From Pseudomonas delhiensis (lineage in GTDB: Bacteria; Pseudomonadota; Gammaproteobacteria; Pseudomonadales; Pseudomonadaceae), in NCBI RefSeq assembly GCF_900187975.1, contig NZ_FZPC01000039.1:1-54415 (forward strand): DNA of 54,415 nucleotides, in the 5' to 3' direction. Each line of letters opens with the position of its first letter. Position 1 is the first letter of the stretch. Below the pieces are notes generated by a model. The model saw only the letters and a list, made by a program, of their open reading frames with translations. It was not told the DNA's origin and did no database searches. Shown here piece by piece: positions 37,828 through 46,772 of this stretch. A program made the translations under genes and the position numbers.

Positions 37828-38949
37828 TTATTTGACTTCGGTCTTGGTGCCGTCCTTGTGCCACTGGTAGACCACGAAGTTGAAGTTCTTCAGGTCGCCC
37901 TTCTCGTCGAAGGCCAGGGCACCGGTGGGGGTGTCGAAGGTATTGGCGCGCAGGGCGGCGGCGACCTTGTCGGTGTCCTCGCTGCCGGCTTTCTTGATGC
38001 CTTCGGCGATGACCTGCACGGCGGCGTAGGCCGGGAACACGAACGGGCCGCTCGGGTCCTGGTTCTTGGCCTTGAAGGCGGCGACCAGGGCCTGGTTCTT
38101 CGGATCCTGGTCGAAGGATTTCGGCAGGGTCACGTAGAGGCCTTCGGAAGCCGGGCCGGCAATCGCGGAAATTTCCTTGTTGCCGACGCCTTCCGGCCCC
38201 ATGAAGCCGACCTTCAGGCCCTTCTCGGAGGTCTGGCGCAGCAGCAGGCCCAGTTCCGGGTGGTAGCCGCCGTAGTAGACGAAGTCGACGTTGGCCTGCT
38301 TGAGCTTGGCGATCAGCGAGGAGAAGTCCTTGTCGCCGGCGTTGATGCCTTCGAAGATGGCGACCTTCACGCCGGCGTCTTCCAGGGTCTTCTTGACCGC
38401 GGTGGCGATGCCTTCGCCGTACTGCTGCTTGTCGTGGATGACGGCGACGATCTTCGGCTTGACGTGCTCGGCGATGAACTTGCCGGCGGTCGGGCCCTGC
38501 ATGTTGTCCAGGCCGATGGTGCGGAAGATCAGCTTGTAGCCGCGGCTGGTGATGTCCGGGCTGGTGGAGGCCGGGGAGATCATCAGGACGCCTTCGTCCT
38601 CGTAGATGTCCGATGCCGGTTGAGTGGAGCTGGAGCACAGGTGGCCGACGACGAACTTGACGCCATCGTTGACGATCTTGTTGGCGACCGCCACGGCCTG
38701 CTTCGGATCGCAGGCGTCATCGTAGACCACGCCTTCGAGCTGCTTGCCGTCGACGCCGCCGGCCTTGTTGATCTGTTCGATGGCCATCTTGGCGCCGACG
38801 AACTCCATCTCCCCGTACTGGGCGACCGCGCCGGTCACCGGACCGGCCAGGGCGATCTTGATGGTATCGGCGGCCATCGAATAGCTGGCGACGCCGGCCA
38901 GGGCCATGGCGGTCAACAGTTGGGAAAGACGTTGAGTACCCTTTTTCAT
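37828..38949 (-). CDS. braC: Branched-chain amino acid binding protein BraC
   Basis: A 373-residue periplasmic binding protein, the same length as P. aeruginosa BraC. It has a signal peptide ending SYSMAADT. The mature part starts IKIALAGPVTGAVAQYGEMEFVGAKMAIEQINKAGG, with the conserved YDDACDPKQAVAVANKIV and GHLCSSSTQPASDIYEDEGVLMISPASTSP. It binds Leu, Ile, Val and likely Ala/Thr. Ribosome site GTGGAGC. First gene of the operon; the region upstream holds a perfect palindrome at 39037-39052. Confidence 0.96.
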   Translation of the reverse strand: MKKGTQRLSQLLTAMALAGVASYSMAADTIKIALAGPVTGAVAQYGEMEFVGAKMAIEQINKAGGVDGKQLEGVVYDDACDPKQAVAVANKIVNDGVKFVVGHLCSSSTQPASDIYEDEGVLMISPASTSPDITSRGYKLIFRTIGLDNMQGPTAGKFIAEHVKPKIVAVIHDKQQYGEGIATAVKKTLEDAGVKVAIFEGINAGDKDFSSLIAKLKQANVDFVYYGGYHPELGLLLRQTSEKGLKVGFMGPEGVGNKEISAIAGPASEGLYVTLPKSFDQDPKNQALVAAFKAKNQDPSGPFVFPAYAAVQVIAEGIKKAGSEDTDKVAAALRANTFDTPTGALAFDEKGDLKNFNFVVYQWHKDGTKTEVK

Positions 38950-39254
38950 AATGCTCCACTCATTCTTGTGTTTTCGTTCTTGTGGTTCGTGGCCGCGGTT
39001 CGCCGGGTTCTGCGCCCGGGGCGGAATCCGCCGGCAACTGTACCGGTACAGTGTAGAGTGCCGCTTCGCCGCTTGAAAAGCGGGTGGCGGCGGGGCGTTT
39101 CGACCCATGTCGCAAAGACGAAACAAACGTATAGAAAAACGGCGTTGTGCCAGTACCCCTCCTTTGGTCCACCCGCCCCCGCGCGGCTCCCGGGAAACTT
39201 GCCTGGCGCCGGCCGGGCGGTATCATGGCGCCGCCTGATTTCCCGGTGAGTACC
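38950..39254. promoter_or_regulatory. Divergent promoter region braC / DUF2288
   Basis: A 305-bp gap. It contains a perfect 16-bp palindrome ACTGTACCGGTACAGT (39037-39052), about 88 bp before the braC start. Apart from this and a lower-GC patch near 39100-39140, no feature is clear. Confidence 0.55.
39037..39052. promoter_or_regulatory. Perfect 16-bp palindrome upstream of braC
   Basis: ACTGTACCGGTACAGT. It is a candidate operator for the bra operon; the cognate regulator is not recognised. Confidence 0.55.
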
Positions 39255-39572
39255 ATGACTGAACAAACTAGCACCCTCTATGCCAAGCTGCTCGGCGAGA
39301 CCGCGATGATTTCCTGGCAGGAGCTGCAGCCGTTCTTCGCCCGCGGCGCCCTGTTGCAGGTGGCCGAGGCCGTCGATCTGGTGGAGGCCGCGCAGGCCGT
39401 GGCCGAGGACGACCGCCAGAAAGTCGCCGCCTGGTTGGCTAGCGGCGGCCTGGCCAAGGTCGACGAGGCCCGCGCCCGCGACTTCCTCGAGCGCGACCCG
39501 CAGCTGTGGGCGGTGGTGGTGGCGCCCTGGGTGCTGGTCCAGGAGCGTGCGGAAAAAAGCCGCCTGCATTGA
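39255..39572 (+). CDS. DUF2288 family protein
   Basis: A 105-residue soluble protein: LYAKLLGETAMISWQELQPFFARGALLQVAEAVDLVEAAQAVAEDDRQKVAAWLASGGLAKV, then WAVVVAPWVLVQERAEKSRLH. This matches the DUF2288 family, often found near braC in Pseudomonas. Function unknown. The ATG at 39255 gives the family N-terminus (MTEQTSTLYAKL). Confidence 0.85.
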   Translation: MTEQTSTLYAKLLGETAMISWQELQPFFARGALLQVAEAVDLVEAAQAVAEDDRQKVAAWLASGGLAKVDEARARDFLERDPQLWAVVVAPWVLVQERAEKSRLH

Positions 39573-39637
39573 TCCGGGGCCCCTTGCGTTGCCTGAAGGC
39601 GAGCTAGACTTGCGAAACCACTGCAAGGAGTTACGTC

Positions 39638-40003
39638 ATGTTCGAGCCTGGTCACCTGCATCTCCACGCCCTGCCGGGCCTTGACCAGCAGGCGCTGGAT
39701 ATCAACCTGTACTACGAGATTCGCCACGACGCCGAGAAGGGCGCCTACGTCCATTTCACCATGGACGGCAGCATCGACGGCAACGCCTTCAGGGAAGAGT
39801 TCGACATGCCCAAGGACCAGGCCTTCAACTTCGCCAGCGACGCCACCCGCATCGCCCAGAAGCACGGCCTGCACCCGCGCTTCGGGCCCATCGTGCGCAT
39901 CCACAAGGAATACGACGCGATGTTCGAGGACATCCGCGTCAAGCTGGGGACCCACCCGGGCGACCCGGTGGACCTGGACAAGGTGCTCCATGGCGGCGAG
40001 TGA
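39638..40003 (+). CDS. DUF5064 family protein
   Basis: A 121-residue soluble protein: MFEPGHLHLHALPGLDQQALDINLYYEIRHD, VHFTMDGSIDGNAFREEFDMPKDQAFNFASDATRIAQKHGLHPRFGPIVRIHKEYDAMFEDIRVKLG. It is conserved in Pseudomonas with unknown function. The His-rich start suggests possible metal contacts. Ribosome site AAGGAG; a clear terminator follows. Confidence 0.8.
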   Translation: MFEPGHLHLHALPGLDQQALDINLYYEIRHDAEKGAYVHFTMDGSIDGNAFREEFDMPKDQAFNFASDATRIAQKHGLHPRFGPIVRIHKEYDAMFEDIRVKLGTHPGDPVDLDKVLHGGE

Positions 40004-40017
40004 ACCCTGATACGAAG

Positions 40018-40043
40018 AAGCCCGGTAGATGCCGGGCTTTTTC
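40018..40043 (+). terminator. Terminator after the DUF5064 gene
   Basis: AGCCCGGTAGATGCCGGGCTTTTTC hairpin with T-run, 15 bp after the stop at 40003. Confidence 0.85.
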
Positions 40044-40286
40044 ATGCGTGTGAAGCGGAGGTTTCTGTCGCAGGGGCAAGAGAAACCCGGCAGCCTTGCA
40101 TTATGGCCAGTGCTGGGCTTCTTCATTTCCGGACAGCGATGGCTACCCAAGTGACGATCGTTTCGCCTGAAAGAACAGCAGGCTCCTACATCCCTTGACG
40201 TATTCGGGCGATTCTTTCCTCAGGTCTGTACGACCAACCTAGGCATCACTCTTCCCACCGCCGTGGTTTTCCGGAAGTGGGAGCGG

Positions 40287-40787
40287 ATGGATTGCTCAGG
40301 TGATGCAGGCACGCCCGTTTATTGCTCGTTCGAACTCAATGGCAAGTTCTTCAGTGATCTGGAGTGTGGTGGGGTGGGGCGATTTCCGGCCTTTTCCGGT
40401 GACGGCGCGACTCGCAACGACCCGAGATTCGTTTCCCGGGTGGACGAAGGCCCTCTGCCCAGGGGGCGTTACTACATATTCGATCGCCAGTCCGGTGGAC
40501 GTCTCGGCTGGCTATACAACAAGGCAAGCCGTGTATTCGGCGTCGATCAGGAGCGCTGGTTTTCGCTCTACAGGGATGACGAGGTGATTGATGACTGGAC
40601 GTTTGTCCGGCACATCCGTCGAGGCAGTTTCAGATTGCATCCGATAGGCCCTGGCGCACTTAGCAAGGGGGGTGTGGTGTTGCAATACCAGGTTCAGTTC
40701 GATTGGCTATCGGCGGCTTTGAAATGTACTTTGCCGATGGTGCTTGCCGATGGAAGTCGTGCCTATGGCGTGCTGCAGGTAAGATGA
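40287..40787 (+). CDS. Tlde1/DUF2778-like protein lacking the catalytic cysteine
   Basis: A 166-residue protein resembling the DUF2778 (Tlde1) L,D-transpeptidase-like T6SS effectors: FELNGKFFSDL, FPAFSGDG, EGPLPRGRYYIFDRQSGGRLGWL, WFSLYRDD, and RGSFRLHPIGPGALSKGGVVL. In active members the last block reads FRLHP...S-x-GC-I/T. Here His118 is present, but the Cys position is Gly129 (GGT, one base from TGT). It may be an inactive or decaying effector, or repurposed. The ATG at 40287 is preceded by GGGAG; a GTG at 40263 would add eight residues. GC and codon use are visibly lower than in neighbours. It overlaps the next gene by 4 nt. Confidence 0.7.
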   Translation: MDCSGDAGTPVYCSFELNGKFFSDLECGGVGRFPAFSGDGATRNDPRFVSRVDEGPLPRGRYYIFDRQSGGRLGWLYNKASRVFGVDQERWFSLYRDDEVIDDWTFVRHIRRGSFRLHPIGPGALSKGGVVLQYQVQFDWLSAALKCTLPMVLADGSRAYGVLQVR

Positions 40788-41062
40788 AAAAGACAGCTCT
40801 CGTCCTTCTGTATATCGCTGCTACTGCAGGCTTCACTTATTTCTTCGCGCCCTTTGTGGGGGGCATCCTGTATCGCCCGTTGCCCGTGAAGGCATTGGAT
40901 TGGGCAAGCGGTGCGCTGGGCCTGCATGGGATGGAGAGCTTCGTGAACCTCCATGCCACCGCGGCCTTTGCCGTGTCTCTGCTATTGGCCATGTTCGCCA
41001 TGCGATATGTGAGACGCATTGCCCATCTGCTGTATCTGCTCTGGAAATACCGCTCCCGCTGA
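40784..41062 (+). CDS. Small membrane protein, putative cognate immunity protein
   Basis: A 92-residue protein with two hydrophobic helices (TALVLLYIAATAGFTYFFAPFVGGIL and ATAAFAVSLLLAMFAMRYV) and a basic C-terminus (RRIAHLLYLLWKYRSR). The ATG overlaps the stop of the Tlde1-like gene (ATGA), so it is translationally coupled. No family is recognised; the effector-immunity layout suggests it protects against the toxin-like partner. Confidence 0.6.
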   Translation: MKKTALVLLYIAATAGFTYFFAPFVGGILYRPLPVKALDWASGALGLHGMESFVNLHATAAFAVSLLLAMFAMRYVRRIAHLLYLLWKYRSR

Positions 41063-41531
41063 TACGCCACTTCGATGGTTGGAGTGCCGGGGTCCGCTTT
41101 TCGTAGGAGCGAGCTTGCTCGCGAACAAACGCGGTGCCATGCGGTTCGCGAGCAAGCTCGCTCCTACGAAGAGCTCCTCGGCGCGAACAGAAAATAACGT
41201 AGAAGCAGCTGTCTTCTGGGCTCCGTCGTTCGCGGGAGTGACTGGATCGAAATTCGCGTCTCCCATGTCGCCCCATTGTAGGAGCGGGCCCTGCCCGCGA
41301 ATCGCGCGCAGGGCGCGCTCCTACAGGTGGGACAGCGGTGGCGGGGTAGGATCTCATTCGCGAATCGCACCGATATTTCCGGCTATCGCGAAAAAGTTCG
41401 GTGGGAATGCCATGTCTCACAGCAACCTGTAGGAGCGGACTCCGTCCGCGATTGGATTCATTGGCGACGCCGGACTATCCCGGCGTCGACCCATCTCCAA
41501 TGCCATCGACAAACCTACTCACCGGCGCGGC
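41063..41531. repeat. REPIN-rich intergenic region
   Basis: No gene. It contains a symmetric REPIN (41102-41168: two inverted GTAGGAGCGAGCTTGCTCGCGAAC units), a mixed-arm REPIN (41277-41325: GGGCCCTGCCCGC on the left, GCGCGCAGGGCGC on the right) and a single REP of a third subtype (about 41428-41453: GGACTCCGTCCGCG). Confidence 0.8.
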
Positions 41532-42314
41532 TCAGGCGCTGACCCAGCGCTGCCGCGCCCAGGCGCTGAGGCTGTCGACGCCCAGCACCAGCACCAGCAT
41601 GGCGAGGATCACCGTGGCTGCCTGGGCCTGCTGGAACAGGCTGAGGCTGAAGTAGAGCATCTGCCCCAGGCCGCCGGCGCCGACGAAGCCGAGCACGCTG
41701 GCCATGCGGATGTTGTTCTCCCAGCGGTAGAGGATGTAGGCCACCAGTTGCGGCCAGACCGCCGGCAGGGTGCCGTAGGCGAAGGCCGCGACCCGCCCGC
41801 TGCCGCCCAGGCTCAGGGCCTCGGCAGGCTCCGCCGGGGTGTTTTCCAGGGCCTCGGCGAACAGCCGGCCGAGCACGCCGCCGGTGTGCAGGGCCAGGGC
41901 CAGGGTGCCGGCATTGGGGCCCAGGCCTGCGGCCAGCACCATCAGAGCGCCCCACACCAGTTCCGGCACGGCGCGCAGGGCGTTGAGGACGAAGCGCGCC
42001 AGGCTCTGCGCGGCGGCGCCGAAGCGGCCGGCGGCCGGCAGGGCGAAGAGCATGCCCAGCAGCGCCGCGAGCAGCGTGCCCAGGGCCGACATGGCGAGGG
42101 TTTCCAGGGCGCCGCGGCCCACCGCCCGCAGGTGCGTGGCGGACAGGTCCGGCGGGAAGAAGTCGCGGGCGTAGCCGAGCATCTGGCGCAGGCCTTCGCC
42201 GCTGAGCAGGCCGTCGCTGTCGATCTGCAGGTAGACGAAGGAGGCCGCCACCGCGACCAGGATCGCCAGGCTCCAGCCCAGGCTGCGCAGCAGGCCTGCG
42301 CGGGCGCGGTTCAT
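41532..42314 (-). CDS. PhnE-type ABC permease (second)
   Basis: A 260-residue permease with about six helices and the phosphonate-type signature [51 protein letters not shown]. The first helix is at the N-terminus (SLGWSLAILVAVAASFVYLQI). The start overlaps the stop of the first permease by 4 nt. It is part of a four-gene operon, phnD-phnC-phnE-phnE order. Confidence 0.9.
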   Translation of the reverse strand: MNRARAGLLRSLGWSLAILVAVAASFVYLQIDSDGLLSGEGLRQMLGYARDFFPPDLSATHLRAVGRGALETLAMSALGTLLAALLGMLFALPAAGRFGAAAQSLARFVLNALRAVPELVWGALMVLAAGLGPNAGTLALALHTGGVLGRLFAEALENTPAEPAEALSLGGSGRVAAFAYGTLPAVWPQLVAYILYRWENNIRMASVLGFVGAGGLGQMLYFSLSLFQQAQAATVILAMLVLVLGVDSLSAWARQRWVSA

Positions 42315-43132
42315 TCCAGCCTCCGGCGCAGGAAGCGGCTGAGCTGGTCGGCGCCCAGCACCAGCAGCAGGAAGGTCAGCAGGATGCTGGCCACCTCGCC
42401 GCCGGCGAACATGCGCAGCGACAGGTCGACCTGCTGGCCGAGCCCGCCGGCGCCGACGAAGCCCATGACCACCGAGGCGCGGATGGCGCACTCCCAGCGG
42501 TACACGGTGTAGGAAATCATCTCGCTAGCCGCCTGGGGCAGCAGGCCGTAGGCGAAGGCGCCCAGGCGCGAGCCGCCGCCCAGCAGCAGGGCGCGGGTGG
42601 GGCGCGGGTCCACCGACTCGAAGATTTCCGCGTAGACCTTGCCGAGCATGCCGCCGTAGGTGATGGCGATGGCCATGACACCCGCCGTTGGGCCCAGGCC
42701 GACGGCGCGGACGAACAGCAGCGCCCAGACGATCTCCGGGATGCTGCGCAGCACGATCAGCAGCAGCCGCACCGGCCAGCGCAGGGCGCGCGCCCACCAG
42801 GCCGGCAGGCCGCCGCGGGGCAGGGCGGACAGCGACAGCGCGCGGGTGGCCAGCAGGGCCGCGGGGAAGGCGATCAGCCAGGCCAGGGCCATGCCGGCGG
42901 TGGCGATGGCCAGGGTTTCCAGGGTGGCGCGGCCGAGGACGGCGAGGAACTCGGCGTCGTGGGCCGGCGGCCAGAAGCCGGCGAGGAAGCCGGCCATGGT
43001 GCGGGCGTTGTCGCCAGTGAACAGGCCGGGGATGTCCAGCTCGCTCAGGCGCACGCCGGGCCACAGCAGGGCCAGGGCCAGCAGGGTCAGCAGCAGCCGC
43101 GGCAGGGCGGCGGGGTCGCGGGGTTTCAGCAT
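42311..43132 (-). CDS. PhnE-type ABC permease (first)
   Basis: A 273-residue permease. The family signature is [55 protein letters not shown], and [28 protein letters not shown] is the core helix region. It overlaps the ATPase gene by 7 nt. Paralogous to the second permease. Confidence 0.9.
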   Translation of the reverse strand: MLKPRDPAALPRLLLTLLALALLWPGVRLSELDIPGLFTGDNARTMAGFLAGFWPPAHDAEFLAVLGRATLETLAIATAGMALAWLIAFPAALLATRALSLSALPRGGLPAWWARALRWPVRLLLIVLRSIPEIVWALLFVRAVGLGPTAGVMAIAITYGGMLGKVYAEIFESVDPRPTRALLLGGGSRLGAFAYGLLPQAASEMISYTVYRWECAIRASVVMGFVGAGGLGQQVDLSLRMFAGGEVASILLTFLLLVLGADQLSRFLRRRLE

Positions 43133-43929
43133 CGCGGGATCTGCACCACGTGCAGCGGCTCGACCGGCGCCGGGGCATCCACGCTCAACTGCTCGTTGGC
43201 GTAGAGCTGCTGCAGGTCGTCCGGGCTCACGCTGGCGGCCGGCTTGTCGAAGGCGATGCGGCCGTCGCGGATGCCGACGATGCGTGGGAAGTGCGCCAGG
43301 GCCAGGTCCACCGCATGCAGGCTGGCCAGCAGCGTCAGACCGCGGCTGTCGGCCTCGCGGGTGAGCAGGTCGAGGGTGTGCCCGGCGAGCACCGGGTCCA
43401 TCGCCGAGACCGGTTCGTCGGCCAGCAGCAGTTGCGGCTGCTGGTACAGCGCGCGGGCGATGCCGACGCGCTGCAGCTGGCCGCCGGAAAGCTGGTCGCA
43501 GCGCTGGAACAGCTTGTCGCCCAGGTCCAGGCTGCGCAGGGCGTCGCGGGCGCCGTCGATGTCCAGCGGGTAGAGCAGGCTGGCCAGGCTCTTCCACAGC
43601 GGCCACTGGCCGAGGCGCCCGGCCAGCACGGCGTTGACCACCCGTTGCCGCGGCGGTAGCGGCGGCGCCTGGTGGATCAGGCCGATGCGCGCGCGCAGCT
43701 GCTGGCGGGCCCGGCCGCCCAGGCGCCAGGGCTGGCTGCCGAGCAGTTCGATCTCGCCATGGCTGGGTTTCAGGGCGGTGGCCAGCACGCGCAGCAGGGT
43801 GGTCTTGCCGGCGCCCGAGGGGCCGATGATGGCCACCCGCTCGCCGGCCTCGATGCGCAGGTCGATGCCGGCGAGGGCGCGCTGGCCATTGGCGTGGAGG
43901 TGCTCCACGCCGGTCAGGCGCAGGCTCAC
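43126..43929 (-). CDS. PhnC-type ABC ATPase
   Basis: A 267-residue ATPase. Walker A is [18 protein letters not shown], the signature is [15 protein letters not shown] and Walker B is [13 protein letters not shown], with the PhnC-like Q-loop region ([25 protein letters not shown]). It overlaps the binding-protein gene by 4 nt. Confidence 0.9.
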   Translation of the reverse strand: MSLRLTGVEHLHANGQRALAGIDLRIEAGERVAIIGPSGAGKTTLLRVLATALKPSHGEIELLGSQPWRLGGRARQQLRARIGLIHQAPPLPPRQRVVNAVLAGRLGQWPLWKSLASLLYPLDIDGARDALRSLDLGDKLFQRCDQLSGGQLQRVGIARALYQQPQLLLADEPVSAMDPVLAGHTLDLLTREADSRGLTLLASLHAVDLALAHFPRIVGIRDGRIAFDKPAASVSPDDLQQLYANEQLSVDAPAPVEPLHVVQIPRC

Positions 43930-44783
43930 TTCAACAGGCCGGCGGCGCGGGCCGACTCCTCGATGCCCTTGTAGTTCTCCGGCTTGGTCTCGACGAAGCG
44001 GCTGGCCGCCTGCAGGTCGAGGATGGCCTTGTCGCGCGGCTTGCTCGGGTCCAGGTCGAGGAAGGCCTGCTTGATCTTCTCGGCCAGGGCCGGGTCGAGG
44101 TTGCCGCGCACGGTCCAGTTGTAGTCGTAGTAGGTCGGGGTGGTGGCGAAGACCTTCACCTTGTCGGTGTCGACCTTGCCGGCGTCCACCAGCTTCTGCC
44201 AGACCGAGGCGTTGAGCACGCCGGCGTCCACCTTGCCGGCCTGGACCCAGGCCACGGTGGCGTCGTGGGCGCCGGAGTAGGCCACGCGGGAGAAGAACTG
44301 CTCGGGCACTATGCCGTCCTTCTGCATGAAGTAGCGCGGCATCAGGCTGCCGGAGGTGGAGGACACCGAGCCGAAGGCGAAGGTCTTGCCCTTGAGGTCC
44401 TGCAGCGACTTCACGCTGGCGTCGGCGGTGATGAATTTGCTGGTGAACTGCTGGTCCTGCTCGCGCTGCACCAGCGGGATGGCGTTGCCGGTCTTCAGCC
44501 GCGCCTGGACGAAGGTGAAGCCACCCAGCCAGGCCATGTCCAGGCGGTCGGCGGCCAGCGCCTCGACCACCCCGGCATAGTCGGACACCGGGATGAACTT
44601 CACCGGCATGCCCAGGCGTTCCTGCAGGTATTCGCCCAGCGGCTTGAACTTGCGCAGCAACTCGGTGGGGGCTTCGTCGGGGATCGCCGAGACCTTCAGT
44701 TCCTTGAGGGTTTCGGCCTGGGTGAAGCTGGCGGAAAGGGACAGCGCAAAGCAGGCGGCGAGCGCCAGGGTGCGTTTCAGCAT
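43926..44783 (-). CDS. PhnD-type substrate-binding protein (phosphonate or putative selenate type)
   Basis: A 285-residue periplasmic binding protein with signal peptide ([19 protein letters not shown]). It contains [66 protein letters not shown] and [19 protein letters not shown], where the Ser/Thr run lines the anion pocket. From memory, this subfamily is annotated as putative selenate ABC transporter component; phosphonate or phosphite are other options. It heads an operon with the ATPase and two permeases, and is divergent from glxR-like. Confidence 0.85.
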   Translation of the reverse strand: MLKRTLALAACFALSLSASFTQAETLKELKVSAIPDEAPTELLRKFKPLGEYLQERLGMPVKFIPVSDYAGVVEALAADRLDMAWLGGFTFVQARLKTGNAIPLVQREQDQQFTSKFITADASVKSLQDLKGKTFAFGSVSSTSGSLMPRYFMQKDGIVPEQFFSRVAYSGAHDATVAWVQAGKVDAGVLNASVWQKLVDAGKVDTDKVKVFATTPTYYDYNWTVRGNLDPALAEKIKQAFLDLDPSKPRDKAILDLQAASRFVETKPENYKGIEESARAAGLLK

Positions 44784-44953
44784 GGGAGCAGTCTCCGGTT
44801 CAATAGCGGAAAAAGCCTGGGAAGTATAGTGGCGATCTGCCTGTGCGCACCCGGCCCTGGATGCGCACGCTTGCCGGCAGGCTCGGCGTGGGCCGTGGCG
44901 GGGGTTAAGATGGCCGCCCCCGTGCCCGCCATTTTGCCTGACAGGAGTCGTCC

Positions 44954-45841
44954 ATGTCTGCCTTGCCTTCCATCGCCTTCGCCGGCCTCGGCCTGATGGG
45001 CGTGCCCATGAGCCGCCGGTTGCTCGCCGCCGGCTACCCGCTGAGCGTGTGGAACCGTTCCGCCGCCAAGCGCGAGCTGCTGGCCGGGGAGGGCGCCCGC
45101 GCGGTGGCCAGCCCCGCGCAGCTATGCGTGGGAGCCGAGATCGTCATGCTGTGCCTGGCCGATACCGCCGCCGTGCGCGAGGTGGTGTTCGGCCCCGGCG
45201 GCATCGTCGAAGGGGCGAAGCCCGGCCAACTGCTGGTGGACTTCTCCAGCCTGGAGCCGGCCGCCACCCGCGAGATGGCCGCCGAGCTGGAGGCGCGCAG
45301 CGGCATGCGCTGGGTCGACGCGCCGGTTTCCGGCGGCACGCCGGGCGCCGAGGCCGGCACCCTGGCGATCATGGCCGGCGGCCGGGTGGACGACATCGAG
45401 CGCATCCGCCCCGTCCTCGCGCACCTCGGCCAGCGCCTGACGCGCATGGGCGAGGTCGGCGCCGGCCAGGTGACCAAGGTGTGCAACCAGATGATCGTCG
45501 CCTGCAACGCCCTGGTGATCGCCGAAGTGGTGGCCCTGGCGGAGAGCGCCGGGGTCGACGCCAGCCTGATCGCCCCTGCCCTGGCCGGCGGCTTCGCCGA
45601 CTCCAGGCCCTTGCAGATCCTCGCCCCGCAGATGGCCGAGAGCCGCTTCGAGCCCATCAAGTGGCACGTGCGCACCCTGCTCAAGGACCTGGACACCGCG
45701 GTGAAGCTGTCCCGCGAACAGGGCTCGGCCACGCCCATGAGCGGCCTGGCCGCGCAACTGATGCGCCTGCACGGCAGCCAGGGCCACCTGGAGCGCGACC
45801 CGGCCACCCTGGTCGAGCAGTACCGCCAACCCCGCGATTGA
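44954..45841 (+). CDS. Beta-hydroxyacid dehydrogenase (tartronate semialdehyde reductase-like)
   Basis: A 295-residue enzyme of the 3-hydroxyisobutyrate dehydrogenase family. The cofactor loop is AFAGLGLMGVPMSRRLL, the substrate motif is DAPVSGGTPGAEAGTLAIMAGG, and the catalytic Lys lies in GAGQVTKVCNQMIVACN. The family includes GlxR/GarR (tartronate semialdehyde to D-glycerate) and several other activities. The adjacent Hyi-like gene, 10 bp downstream, supports a glyoxylate/hydroxypyruvate role. Ribosome site ACAGGAG. Confidence 0.85.
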   Translation: MSALPSIAFAGLGLMGVPMSRRLLAAGYPLSVWNRSAAKRELLAGEGARAVASPAQLCVGAEIVMLCLADTAAVREVVFGPGGIVEGAKPGQLLVDFSSLEPAATREMAAELEARSGMRWVDAPVSGGTPGAEAGTLAIMAGGRVDDIERIRPVLAHLGQRLTRMGEVGAGQVTKVCNQMIVACNALVIAEVVALAESAGVDASLIAPALAGGFADSRPLQILAPQMAESRFEPIKWHVRTLLKDLDTAVKLSREQGSATPMSGLAAQLMRLHGSQGHLERDPATLVEQYRQPRD

Positions 45842-45851
45842 GGACGCCGCC

Positions 45852-46643
45852 ATGCCGATCTGCGCCAACCTGTCCCTGCTGTTCACCGAGCTGCCGCTGC
45901 TGGAGCGCGTGCGCGCGGCCGCCGAGGCCGGTTTTGCCGGGGTGGAGATCCAGTTCCTCTATGAGGTGCCTGCCGAGGCACTGCAAGCTGAACTGCAGCG
46001 CAGCGGAATGCCGCTGGTGCTGTTCAACCTGCCGGCCGGCGACCTGATGCAGGGCGGCGCCGGGCTGGCCGCGGTGCCGGGGCGCGAGGCGCAGTTCGCC
46101 GCCGGGCTGCGCCAGGCCCTGGACTACGCCGAGGTGCTGCGCCCGCAGAAGATCAACGTGCTGGCCGGGCGCCTGGCCGGGGGCGTCGAACGCGAGCAGG
46201 CGCTGGCGCTGCTCGCCGAACACCTGGGGCAGGCCGCCGAGGCCTTCGCCGGGCGCGGCATCGCGGTGCTGATGGAGGCGATCAACCTGCACGACATGCC
46301 CGGTTTCCTGCTCAACACTCCGCAGCACCTGCTGGACATGCTGGCGCGCGTCGGCCACCCGAACCTGGCGGCGCAGCTGGACTTCTACCACATGGCGCGC
46401 ATGGGCCTGGACCTGGCGGAATGCGTGCGCCAGCTGCAAGGGCATATCGGCCACGTGCAGTTCGCCGACGCCCCGGGGCGCGGCGAGCCGGGCAGCGGCG
46501 AACTGGACTTCGCGCCGGCGCTGGCGGCGCTGCGGGCCCAGGGCTACGACGGCTGGCTGGGCGCCGAATACCGTCCGCAGGGCGTCACCGCCGCCGGCCT
46601 GGGCTGGCTGCCGGCCTGGCGGGAGCGCCTGCGCCCGGCCTGA
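45852..46643 (+). CDS. hyi: Hydroxypyruvate isomerase family protein
   Basis: A 263-residue TIM-barrel protein of the xylose-isomerase-like/Hyi family: ANLSLLFTELPLLERVRAAAEAGFAGVEIQFLYE, INVLAGR, AVLMEAINLHDMPGFLLNTPQHLLDML, QLDFYHMARMG, HVQFADAPGRGEPGSGELDF, WLGAEYRP. The Glu, Asp, His and Glu metal ligands are present. It interconverts hydroxypyruvate and tartronate semialdehyde. It is coupled to glxR-like; glyoxylate carboligase (gcl) is not in the window. Confidence 0.85.
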   Translation: MPICANLSLLFTELPLLERVRAAAEAGFAGVEIQFLYEVPAEALQAELQRSGMPLVLFNLPAGDLMQGGAGLAAVPGREAQFAAGLRQALDYAEVLRPQKINVLAGRLAGGVEREQALALLAEHLGQAAEAFAGRGIAVLMEAINLHDMPGFLLNTPQHLLDMLARVGHPNLAAQLDFYHMARMGLDLAECVRQLQGHIGHVQFADAPGRGEPGSGELDFAPALAALRAQGYDGWLGAEYRPQGVTAAGLGWLPAWRERLRPA

Positions 46644-46715
46644 GCCGACAAACGTTGTATCGATTCAGTGGCGAATTTGACACTTTTTTGACTAACTGAT
46701 CAGTAGATTCGGCCC

Positions 46716-46740
46716 GCCCGCCGGGGACGGCGGGCTTTTC
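46716..46740 (+). terminator. Terminator after hyi
   Basis: GCCCGCCG-GGGA-CGGCGGGC followed by TTTTC, between hyi (stop 46643) and the EptA-like gene (start 46773). Confidence 0.85.
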
Positions 46741-46772
46741 CGTTTTCCGCTGTACCGTCAAGGAGTGCCTCG

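Noticed and set aside
39126..39156. Possible sigma-54 promoter (TGGCAC) upstream of braC on the minus strand
   Set aside because: The -24-like TGGCAC is present, but the sequence at the -12 position (CGTTT) lacks the essential GC of TTGCW.
40703..41062. Longer start for the small membrane protein (119 residues)
   Set aside because: The first 27 residues are an out-of-frame reading of the Tlde1-like gene; the ATG at 40784 gives a clean membrane-protein start and the usual ATGA overlap.
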